Shown: positions 1 through 8,100 of the stretch, one piece after another
Numbering within the stretch: position 1 is the first letter of the stretch
Layout of the letters: each line of letters begins with the position of its first letter
DNA from: an uncultured Prevotella sp.
Lineage (GTDB): Bacteria > Bacteroidota > Bacteroidia > Bacteroidales > Bacteroidaceae
Direction of reading: 5' to 3'
Assembly: GCA_944320105.1 (NCBI GenBank)
Contig: CALUGA010000014.1
Coordinates: forward strand, 1 to 52,847
Length of the DNA stretch: 52,847 nucleotides
The notes under the pieces: model-generated
The model's database searches: none
The model's input: only the letters and a program-made list of their open reading frames with translations
Told to the model about the DNA's origin: nothing
Position numbers and translations under genes: made by a program

Positions 1-87
1 ACGGGAGTTGTAAAGGCAGAATGTAAACCTACGCAGAACGCAGAAATAGAGACCGTTAGTGTTAAATGTGCATTCGGGGTCGGGTAA
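1..87 (+). other. Open reading frame tail entering from outside the window
   Basis: Frame 1 is open from the first base to a TAA at 85-87 and encodes 28 residues ending in VKCAFGVG. No family is recognisable. It may be the C-terminus of a protein that starts upstream, or it may be chance. The sequence is AT-richer than the window beyond 2 kb and belongs with the atypical left edge. Confidence 0.3.
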
Positions 88-170
88 TGGTTTGGAAGTG
101 CATCTGTTGCTGCAATCCGCCTAAATCCGTTTTTACACCATTATGCCATTCTGTGCCACCCGAAGCCAAA

Positions 171-189
171 CTCTCTGACCGTCAGTGAG
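171..189. repeat. 9-nt imperfect inverted repeat
   Basis: CTCTCTGAC and GTCAGTGAG face each other around C180 with one mismatch. The repeat lies in 240 bases of unassigned AT-rich DNA just upstream of a truncated gene. Inverted repeats of this kind occur at ends or transfer origins of mobile elements, but nothing else here supports that reading. The rest of 88-240 has no recognisable gene. Confidence 0.35.
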
Positions 190-240
190 AATGCTCAAAT
201 TCGCTCTATTCTGCGTTTTATCCTATTATTTTTCAACAAA

Positions 241-1062
241 ATAAGACCCGCGCAATCCAATAAAGGGTACATTGAGAAAACCGGAGATTATTTCAACAAT
301 CAACATCTCAACGGGAAGGATTACACTCTGTGGAACAGGACATTATGGGACAATGCAGTAGAAGAGTCTTCATTGATTCAGAGACCGCAATGGCGAGCCG
401 CATACCTGAAAAAGTATCTAAACAGTTTTACGGTATATCATTTTCATGATACAAGTGCCAGCTCTCTCATGCGCGGGGATTGTAATATTAACGACAATGC
501 TTATTTGCGTGATAACGGGGCCAACTTAGCGGCCTATCTCTATGCATTGATGCAAAATGATGAAAAGACATTCCGCTTGATAGAGGGGGTTGTAAGATCT
601 ATCGCCCCTTATTTCAAAGGTTTCATATTGCGCTCAGACGTGAATAATAAAGAATGCATTCGGTTGGAATGGGAAGAAAAAGACACCGATATGTATTTCA
701 ACGGATACAGCTTTTCAGACGGCACATTGCGTTTTATTGCATTGGCCACTTTGCTTTTGCAATCCAATCCTCCTGAAATGATCATTATTGATGAGCCAGA
801 GTTGGGGCTGCATCCGGCGGCCATCAACAAATTGGCGGAACTTGCCAAAAGAGCCTCGCATAAAAGCCAAATCATTCTGTCCACTCAATCTACAAATCTG
901 CTGAACTGTTTTGATGTGGAAGATGTTATTGTGGTAGACAGGGCGGAAGGCCAATCTGTTTTCCGGCATTTATCCGGCGCAGAGTTGGAAAAATGGATGG
1001 ACGATTACAACTTGTCCATCAGTGATTTGTGGGAGAAGAACATGATAGGAGGACAATTATGA
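241..1062 (+). pseudogene. 5'-truncated AAA_21-type ATPase (COG4637-like)
   Basis: The frame reads as the C-terminal half of a predicted ABC-type/SMC-like ATPase. It has YHFHDTS, LRDNGANLAAYLY, a signature-like FSDGTLRFIALATLLL, the Walker B segment MIIIDEPELGLHP, an STQS switch and the closing LWEKNMIGG. Family members are usually about 370-400 residues and begin with a P-loop. Here no Walker A is present: family-like sequence fades out upstream of about 241 and the frame meets a stop at 85-87. A short product could start at TTG 373, but it could not bind nucleotide normally. The stop overlaps the start of the DUF4276 gene (ATGA, 1059-1062), as in intact pairs. Base composition is AT-richer than the following genes, consistent with lateral acquisition and then loss of the 5' half. 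Confidence 0.75.
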
Positions 1063-1715
1063 AACGGGTTTATATAGTGGTAGAAGGACAGACTGAACAA
1101 GAGTTTGTCAACAGCATGATAGCCCCCTATCTTCAAGGTTTTGGCATATATAGCGTAACTCCAGTGTTGATTCGCACAAGCAGAACTGGACGTGGTGGAA
1201 TGGCTAATTATCTGCACTTGTACAATACGGTGCAAATGTTGCTGAAATCTTCTCAGGCAGATTTTGTCGTAACAACTTTTATTGATTTCTTTAGGATACC
1301 TACCAATATTCCGAAGTACGAAGAATGTGTCCAAATAGCGGACAAGGAGCAACAAATCCGTGCTATGGAGAAGGCCATTGATGAGTCTATGAATGACAGG
1401 AGATTCTTTTCGTACATACAGAAACATGAATTTGAAGCACTTTTGTTTTCGAGCAATAAAGGTTTTGAGTATTATTATCCGGCAGAGTTTTCGGAAAAGA
1501 CTGCAACTGTCATTGCCTGTTTTGACAATCCTGAAGACATCAATTCTTCCCCTAACGGTGCGCCTTCCAAACGCTTATTGTCAATAAAGCCAGATTACAA
1601 CAAGGTTTTGGAAGGTAATTTGATTGTTTTGGAGATAGGTATTAATGCCATTTTAGAGAAATGCTCCCGCTTTGCAGCGTGGATAAATAGCTTGGTGAAG
1701 AAGTGTAAAGAATAG
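1059..1715 (+). CDS. DUF4276 family protein, partner of the truncated ATPase
   Basis: This 218-residue protein shows DUF4276 landmarks: VEGQTEQEF near residues 8-16, TTFIDFFRIP, HEFEALLFS, and NGAPSKRL followed by a Y-x-K-x-x-x-G segment and a C-terminal CSRFAAWI. DUF4276 proteins are regarded as TOPRIM-like and are often encoded after COG4637/AAA_21 ATPases in probable defence or phage-resistance pairs. That assignment comes from family knowledge, not from this sequence. The start is ATG 1059, preceded by AGGAGG at 1047-1052 and overlapping the ATPase stop by 4 bases; a longer in-frame start at 1029 lies inside the ATPase. The gene is intact, but its ATPase lacks the P-loop, so the pair is probably not functional as written. 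Confidence 0.75.
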   Translation: MKRVYIVVEGQTEQEFVNSMIAPYLQGFGIYSVTPVLIRTSRTGRGGMANYLHLYNTVQMLLKSSQADFVVTTFIDFFRIPTNIPKYEECVQIADKEQQIRAMEKAIDESMNDRRFFSYIQKHEFEALLFSSNKGFEYYYPAEFSEKTATVIACFDNPEDINSSPNGAPSKRLLSIKPDYNKVLEGNLIVLEIGINAILEKCSRFAAWINSLVKKCKE

Positions 1716-1738
1716 TGTATATGATAGAAACCACAGAA

Positions 1739-1922
1739 TCATTAGGCCGCCTGACACAGACGCGATGAATCTCTATATGTGTCTGTTGTCGGCTTTCCGA
1801 ACGCTTCCATCCTCTTGCTGGCATCTTGCCAGCACATTGCCTTGCAGATATTTCTCACGTTCGGCAAAGGCTCCAGCCAGCCTGCACGACAATAGGATGA
1901 AATCGTTTTGAACTTCAATGCA
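1739..1922. repeat. Dispersed intergenic repeat, copy 1 (about 185 bp)
   Basis: Segments TCATTAGGCCGCCTGACAC, GTCGGCTTTCCGAACGCTTC with CATCCTCTTGCTGGCATCTTG, and CAGCCAGCCTGCACGACAAT followed by ATCGTTTTG recur in the same order at 39264-39460 with scattered substitutions. No open frame is shared. This is therefore a dispersed non-coding repeat. It makes up most of the gene-free stretch 1716-2123, where I see no gene. Confidence 0.7.
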
Positions 1923-2004
1923 ATTCGGGCAAAAACAATCCCAAACAAGTAATCGGGGGCGCAACATCGGTAATTTGTTTATGCCGAAAGTCGCGGGAAT
2001 GTTG

Positions 2005-2012
2005 TAATTTTG
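2005..2012 (+). promoter_or_regulatory. Possible -7 promoter element for the DUF3737 gene
   Basis: TAATTTTG matches the Bacteroidetes -7 consensus TAnnTTTG. The nearest TTTG, at 1974-1977, is 27 nt away and too far for a standard -33 box, so only half the promoter is convincing. Confidence 0.35.
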
Positions 2013-2141
2013 CAGCGTGAAAATGGCCGCAGCCGTAAGCCGCTTGCGTTTGTAAGGCAAAAAGCAGGCAAGATGCGCAAAACACGGGCGGGAGCGGCCA
2101 AGGGATAGCAAACAGGAAAAAACATGAAAACGATACCGACA

Positions 2142-3002
2142 ATGAAGACAATCAGCAACACTGAGTTTGGAGGCGAGCGCCCGCTGTTCGCCTCGCACGA
2201 CCTGCACCTCGACAACGTGACCATACGCGAGGGCGAGTCGGCCATAAAGGAGTGCAGCAACATAGTGGCCACAAACTGCCGCTTTGAGGGCAACTACCCC
2301 TTCTGGCACGTACACGGCTTCACCATCGACCGCTGCTACTTCGACGTTGGGGGCCGCTCCGCCCTGTGGTACTCCGACCACCTGACGATGCGCGACACGA
2401 AGATAGACGCGCCGAAGATGTTCCGCGAGATGGAGGAGATGGACCTGGAGAACGTTGAGATGACCGATGCCGACGAGGTGTTCTGGCGGTGCAAGGGCAT
2501 AAGGGCCAAGAACCTCAAGCTGCACGGCGGCACTTACCCCTTCATGTTCAGCAGCGGCATACGCATCGACGGGCTTGAGAGCGACAGCAAGTATGTGTTC
2601 CAGTACGCCAAGGACGTGGAGCTGCGCCATGCCAAGATAACCACCAAGGACGCTTTCTGGGAGGTGGAGAACGTCACCGTTTACGATTCCGAGCTCAACG
2701 GCGAGTACATTGGCTGGCACTCGCGCAACCTGCGCCTCGTAAACTGCCACATAACGGGCGAGCAGCCGCTCTGCTACGCCCACGACCTGGTGCTGGAGAA
2801 CTGCACCTTCGGCCCCGACTGCGACCGCGCCTTTGAGTACTCCACCGTGCAGGCCGACATACGCGGCGCCATCACAAACATTAAGAACCCCACGTCGGGG
2901 CGCATCGTGGCCGACGAGATAGGCTCCGTCACCCTCGACGAGAACATACGCCAACCCGCCAACTGCGTGATAGAGGCGCGCGGCGGAAGCCTGGGCCGCT
3001 AA
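2142..3002 (+). CDS. DUF3737 family right-handed beta-helix protein
   Basis: This 286-residue protein matches DUF3737. The N-terminus MKTISNTEFGGERPLFASHD aligns with the usual start of that family, so ATG 2142 is preferred over the in-frame ATG 2124 (6 residues longer). The body is a run of short repeats in which a description-like strand (DLHLDNVTI, GFTIDRCYF, EMDLENVEM, NVTVYDSEL, DLVLENCTF) recurs about every 20 residues, the pattern of a pectate lyase-type beta-helix. There is no signal peptide, so a cytoplasmic location is likely. The biochemical role of DUF3737 is unknown to me. The gene stands alone, converges with the lipoprotein gene and shares a bidirectional hairpin terminator with it. 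Confidence 0.85.
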   Translation: MKTISNTEFGGERPLFASHDLHLDNVTIREGESAIKECSNIVATNCRFEGNYPFWHVHGFTIDRCYFDVGGRSALWYSDHLTMRDTKIDAPKMFREMEEMDLENVEMTDADEVFWRCKGIRAKNLKLHGGTYPFMFSSGIRIDGLESDSKYVFQYAKDVELRHAKITTKDAFWEVENVTVYDSELNGEYIGWHSRNLRLVNCHITGEQPLCYAHDLVLENCTFGPDCDRAFEYSTVQADIRGAITNIKNPTSGRIVADEIGSVTLDENIRQPANCVIEARGGSLGR

Positions 3003-3054
3003 CCGCGCCGCGCCTGCGGGTGGCGGCCTTGGCCGCTTCAGGCGGCAAAACAAG

Positions 3055-3101
3055 AGCCGGCCCGGATTGACCTATTGGGTCAGTCCGGGCCGGCTTTGTT
3101 T
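3055..3101. terminator. Bidirectional Rho-independent terminator
   Basis: An 18-bp stem (3055-3072 with 3078-3095, one G-T pair) closes a 5-nt loop TATTG. TTGTTT follows on the plus strand; on the minus strand CTTGTTTTG follows. It sits between the convergent genes ending at 3002 (+) and 3116 (-) and can serve both. Confidence 0.85.
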
Positions 3102-3115
3102 GTGCAGGCGCGGCG

Positions 3116-3667
3116 TTATCTCGCGGCAGGCGCAGCAAGGGTGGCTGGCTCCTTGGCTTGCCCCGTCTTTATGCTGTCGCCATTGGCGGCGGCGCGCGTG
3201 GCCCAGTCGCTCCATCCGCCTATCTTCACGAGGTCGAACGCGGCGAGGGTGCGCCCCGTGTCATAGTCGTCGAAGTAGCCGCGGAAACGCTGTCCGCTGC
3301 CCACGTGGTACAGTTCGTAGTCGCGAATGATTACGCGGTAACCGTCGTAATAGTCGAGCAGTATGCGCCCGCCCTGCACTTCCCAGTCGAACTCCACGTC
3401 GTAGGCATGGCCCGTGCGCCGGTTGTAGTCTATCTCGCGTCCGTATCCGCCGGAGGCGAAGTCGCCGTCTTGCACGAACCATATCTCGGTGTCCCAGCTG
3501 TCGTAGCCTCCGTAGCGGTCGGAGTAGTAGTCGCCCTCTATGCTTCCCTGCCAGTATCCGTTGAGGTCGTAGGCTTGCTGTGTGTCGTCGTCGGTGCATG
3601 AGGCCATCGCCACGGCGGCAACTATGGCCATGAGTGCCAGCCTTAGGTAGTGGGTTGTCTTGTTCAT
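3116..3667 (-). CDS. Predicted lipoprotein of unknown function
   Basis: This 183-residue protein starts MNKTTHYLRLALMAIVAAV and has a lipobox-like AMAS-C followed by TDDD, so it should be a lipid-anchored envelope protein. The acidic stretch after the cysteine suits surface export of Bacteroidetes lipoproteins. The mature part is rich in Tyr, Asp and Gly (GYWQGSIEGDYY, WDTEIWFVQDG, YFDDYDTGRTLAAFDL) and resembles a small lipocalin/META-like beta-barrel, but I do not recognise a named family. Start 3667 is chosen over 3697 because the signal peptide begins there. It lies 68 bp downstream of the ampG-like gene on the same strand and may be read through or use its own promoter at 3695-3702. Confidence 0.7.
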   Translation of the reverse strand: MNKTTHYLRLALMAIVAAVAMASCTDDDTQQAYDLNGYWQGSIEGDYYSDRYGGYDSWDTEIWFVQDGDFASGGYGREIDYNRRTGHAYDVEFDWEVQGGRILLDYYDGYRVIIRDYELYHVGSGQRFRGYFDDYDTGRTLAAFDLVKIGGWSDWATRAAANGDSIKTGQAKEPATLAAPAAR

Positions 3668-3694
3668 AAGCGGTAGTAGGTTGTTGTTTGCTTG

Positions 3695-3702
3695 CAAAGT
3701 TA
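3695..3702 (-). promoter_or_regulatory. Possible -7 element upstream of the lipoprotein gene
   Basis: On the minus strand this reads TAACTTTG, matching TAnnTTTG, 28 nt before the lipoprotein start. No clear TTTG box is found at the expected distance, so the promoter is tentative. Confidence 0.35.
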
Positions 3703-3735
3703 ATTAAAAAATCCGGCTTGCCTATGGCGAAATGC

Positions 3736-5079
3736 CTATTTGTCGTTAGGGGATTCCCTATCGTGGGTGCATTTTTCCGGCTCGTCGCCCCCGGCGGCAG
3801 GCTTGCCGAAGTCGGGGTCTATCTTCAGGAATGCCGCCACGGCGAACGTCATCGTGCACGCGGCCATGACGATGATGAAGAACGTGCGGTAGCCCACGGC
3901 CTCCTGCAACGCCCCGGCGAAGAGGCCCGGAATCATCATCGAGAGGGCCATGAAAGCCGTGCAGAGGGCGTAGTGGGCGGTTTTGTGCTCGCCCCGGCTG
4001 TAATAGATAAGGTAGAGCATATAGGCTGAGAAGCCGAAGCCGTAGCCAAACTGCTCTATGAACACGCAGGCGCTGATTACGAGCAGGCTCTCGGGCATGG
4101 CGTAGCTCATGTAAACGTACACGGCGTCGGGCAGCGTTATGGCGCACACCATGGGCCACAGCCACCGCTTGAGGCCGTCGCGCCCGGCGGCCATGCCGCC
4201 CAGTATGCCGCCCAATGTGAGCCCTATCACGCCCACAGTGCCCTGCACGAGGCCGTACTCGGCGGGCGAGAGGCCCAGCCCGCCGTTGTGTCCGGCATCG
4301 ATGAGGAACAGGGCCGACACCTTGGCCAGCAGGCCCTCGGGCATGCGGTAGAAAAGCATGAAGCAGATGCCCGCTACCACCTGCGGCTTCATGAAGAATG
4401 TCTTAACCGTAAGCCCCAGCTCGCGTGCCAGGGCGGTGGCCCCGCCAGCGTGGCGCTCGCCGTCCTCGGCCGGCCGTGGCAGCGCCCGGCTGTGGTATAG
4501 CCAGAGGGCAATGAACAGGCCCGCCATGAAGTAGAACATCAGGCTCCAGGAGTACCTCACGCTGCGGGTTAGCACCTCAAGGTTGCCCGCAATCATCACG
4601 AGCACACCCTGGCCGAAGATGGTGGCTATGCGGTAGAACGTGGAGCGTATGCCCACGAACCACGCCTGGTGGTGCTGGTCGAGCCCGAGCATGTAGAAAC
4701 CGTCGGCGGCTATGTCGTGCGTTGCGCTCGAAAAGGCCATCAGCCAGAAGAAGAACAGCGTGCCTTGCAGCCACCACGAGGCCGGGATGGTGAACGCCAC
4801 GCCACCTAAGGCTGCGCCCACCAGGAGCTGCATGGCCAGTATCCACCACCGCTTGGTCTTGATTATGTCTACGAACGGGCTCCAGAACGGCTTTATGACC
4901 CACGGAAGGTAGAGCCACGATGTGTAGAGGGTGATCTCCGTGTTCGACAGCCCCAGCCGCTTGTACATTATGAGCGAGATGGTCATCACGGCCACGTAGG
5001 GTATTCCTTCGGCAAAGTAGAGCGACGGAACCCATGCCCAGGGATTGCGCCTTGCAGGCGATTTTGCAGTTGTTTTCAT
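3736..5079 (-). CDS. AmpG-like MFS transporter (muropeptide permease family)
   Basis: A 447-residue polytopic membrane protein with about 12 hydrophobic segments. The N-terminal NPWAWVPSLYFAEGIPYVAVM, the PWVIKPFWSPFVD loop and the FSSATHDIAADGFYM segment are typical of the AmpG/SLC33 branch of the major facilitator superfamily. AmpG proteins import anhydro-muropeptides or related peptidoglycan fragments across the inner membrane for recycling. It starts 31 bp after the stop of the GT2/DUF4922/SpoIID gene on the same strand, so the two are probably co-transcribed. A peptidoglycan-derived substrate fits the SpoIID partner, but the substrate is inferred. Confidence 0.8.
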   Translation of the reverse strand: MKTTAKSPARRNPWAWVPSLYFAEGIPYVAVMTISLIMYKRLGLSNTEITLYTSWLYLPWVIKPFWSPFVDIIKTKRWWILAMQLLVGAALGGVAFTIPASWWLQGTLFFFWLMAFSSATHDIAADGFYMLGLDQHHQAWFVGIRSTFYRIATIFGQGVLVMIAGNLEVLTRSVRYSWSLMFYFMAGLFIALWLYHSRALPRPAEDGERHAGGATALARELGLTVKTFFMKPQVVAGICFMLFYRMPEGLLAKVSALFLIDAGHNGGLGLSPAEYGLVQGTVGVIGLTLGGILGGMAAGRDGLKRWLWPMVCAITLPDAVYVYMSYAMPESLLVISACVFIEQFGYGFGFSAYMLYLIYYSRGEHKTAHYALCTAFMALSMMIPGLFAGALQEAVGYRTFFIIVMAACTMTFAVAAFLKIDPDFGKPAAGGDEPEKCTHDRESPNDK

Positions 5080-5110
5080 TTGTATGGTGTTATTTTTGCG
5101 GGGCTTCTGT

Positions 5111-8100
5111 TTAGTAAATCTTCTTTATCTCGGCCCCCCGGTAGTAGTGGAGCAGGATGCTGTCGTAGGCATATCCGCGCTCGCCCATCATGGCGGCGCC
5201 TATCTGGCAGAGGCCCACGCCGTGGCCCCAACCTGCGCCGGTAAGGGTGAAACGGCTCGGGATGCCGTCGGGAGCGAGTTCCTTGTCTACCACGAACGCG
5301 CTGCTGTACAGGTGGCTGTGGCTCAGGGCGCGGCGTATCTCCAGTTCCTTGCCTATGGTGAGCTGCCCTTTCGTGCCGACAATCTTCAGCTTCCAGATGC
5401 GTCCGCTCTTGCCCCTGGCCACGGGGATGAGGTGGGTTATCGCGCCGAAGTCGCTGCCGAGGCGTTCGGCCAGCAGTTCGGCCAGCTCTGCCTGGGTGTA
5501 TTCAACGCGCCAGCGGTAGAAGTCGGGCGTTTCCTGGTCGTAGTCGTTGAGCACTTGCGAGAGCACGCTGCGGTCGCTGGTGTTGCAGAACGATGGCGGG
5601 GCGGAGCGTATCCAGCGTTCGGCCTCGGCCTCGCAGGTGAGGTCGGGCAGCGGCGCCGGGCCGCCGTCGCGCACCGCCACGAGGTATGGCTTGGGCGAGT
5701 CTTCCCAGCAGTATTGGAACTCCTCGGTCACTCCGCCGCAGCACTTGCTGAAGCGGGCGTCGCATATCTCGCCGCCGTAGGCCAGCACCTGGCCCCTGGT
5801 GGCCCTGATGGCATCGGCCACGGCGGGTCTGCCGGCACGCGTTATGCCTTGGTATCGCTGGCAATGGTCATCGGCGCAAACGTCGAAAATGGTGTGGTCT
5901 TCGCGGTCGTGCCACTTTATCAGCTCGCCATCGTGCTTGGCAAACGAGAAGAAACCGCCCGTGCCGCCCGGTTGCCTGCGCCGTTTGTCCATCTGCGCGA
6001 GCAGCCAGCTGCGCGAAATCACGGCGTGGGCCTTTAGCAGTTCGGCTGATGAGGTGGCGCGCATCTCGCTCGAAATGACGCTTGTAAGGTACTCTTCCAC
6101 CGGCAGGTGGTTGATGGCGGTTATGTTGTCGGCTTCTACCACGAGCTGCAGCGAGCCTTTGAACGTCTGCGTCTCCTTGCGTTCCCAGTGGAAGCCCACG
6201 CCGATGGTTACGTCGTGGAGCGAGAACGACGCTTCGGCCGATAGCGGCGTGAACGTAAGTTCGCGCCACTGGTTGCCCCGCCATACTATCCCGCCTTCGG
6301 AGAACTCCACGCGCTGCCGCCCTTCAATGGTCTCGCCCTTGGCCGAGTGGGGGCCGTTGAGGGTGAACTCGATGCACTTGCGGCTCATTATCCCCACCGA
6401 GACGTTGGGCTCCTCGATGCTCGTGGATGCGGCATGGCGGGCTGGCGCCGCTGCCTTTACGCCCTCGATGATGGCCGCCACCTCGCTGTCGGTGCATGAA
6501 ACCTCGCGCAATATCCCTGCGGCGGTTTCGGGCGTGAGCCTGTCGAAATCCTCTTGGCGCGGCGTTATTATCAGTCCGCTCATGTCGAGCGCGCCCGGGC
6601 TGGCGAGCAGTTGCTCCTCGCCGGAAGCGTAGTAGCAGTCGGGGCGGTGCTTGCGGCGCGGGAACACCACGGCGAGGATGTCGCCGCCGCCTTGCCAGCA
6701 CACGATGTTCACCATAGGTTCGCTTTCGCCCTGCCGCTGCGGAAGAGCTTCGTAGAGCGTGGCGAAGAGCCGTCGGCCGTCGTCGCTGCCATGCGAGCGA
6801 ATGAGGAAGGCGGCGCAGGGATAGTCGGCCATGAGCCAGATGCCCGTGCCGTCGGCTTCGGGCAGCACCGGCGTGAGATTCCGGCTGAGCCTCGGCCATG
6901 CGGCCTGCAGTGGCAGTTGGGCGCCTGCCACGGCCTGGAAGTGTGCGTGGTCAGGCGCGGAGGCTCCGCAAAGAGGCCCGTTGTAGAACACCGTAAGCCC
7001 CCGGTGAGCCTCAAGCAGGCTTAGCATCTGGCCGTAGCGTTCCATGATGGCTTGCGGCTCGTGGCGCAGCGAGGGTATGGTGAAGTGCATGGGCATTATT
7101 GGGTAGGGGTTTACGAGCAGCTCGTGGCCATCGGCGGCGGGTGCCGATGCTTGCTCTTTCGGCCTGTTGTGCGCGCAGAGGAAGCACGGGCGGGAGTTTA
7201 CCGACGCCTTGTCGATTTTCGCCCCTGTGGAGGTTATGCGGGCCGGGTTGTGCTGTGCCACGAGCGTCATGGTGTAGCAGGGCAGCTCGCGGGTTTCGGC
7301 CTCTGCCAGTTGGCGGTAGTGTCGGCGGGCGTCGGGCCACGTGGCGAGCTGGCGGTCGAAGAACCTTTGCAGGCTGTCGGTTTCGGTGCGGTCGGCCTTT
7401 CCGGCGTTGATTTGCCTCCGCGCCTGTATTTCGATGGTGCGCAGACGGTCTTTGTACAGGTTGTTGGCGTTCACCTTCTCTATCGGCAGTGCCGAGTCGC
7501 TGTTGCCCTCCCAGCGTCGGCAGAGGTACAGTTCATCGAAGATGCGGCCTATGCGGTAGTGGCGCGAGAAGCGCAGGCCCATGGCGTAGTCCTCGCCATA
7601 GCTCGTGTTGGGCATTGGCGTCTGCCTGAGCAGCGGCGTGAAGAAAGCCCTTGGCGCGCCGAGTCCGTTGATTCGCAGCGCGTTGTTGGCCCCGTTGTCG
7701 TCAGTCCACTCCGTGTGGGCTATCAGTCCGGGCGGCAGTGTGCTGAGGTTGAAGTCGCACATACGGTAAGAGCCTATCACCATGGCTGCCCGTTGCTCGC
7801 GGAAAGCATCGACCATGCGCTGCAGCGTGGCCGGCGAACTGTAAAGGTCGTCGCTGTCGAGCTGCACTGCGAAGCGGCCGCAGCGGCAGTCTTGCACGGC
7901 CATGTTCCAGCATCCGCCTATGCCGAGGTCGGTGCGCTGAGGCACTATGTGGATGAGCCGTGGGTCATGGATGGCCTGGAGCAGCCGTGTGGTGCCGTCG
8001 GTGGAGTGGTTGTCCACCACTATCACGTTGTAGCTGAAGCCGGTTTGCTGCCCCAGCGCGCTCTTTACGGCATCCATTATGGTGCGTTCACGGTTCTTTA

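Noticed and set aside
1773-3053. 426-codon minus-strand frame across the DUF3737 gene and the dispersed repeat
   Set aside because: It is antisense to a clear gene and runs through a non-coding repeat; its product has no domain.
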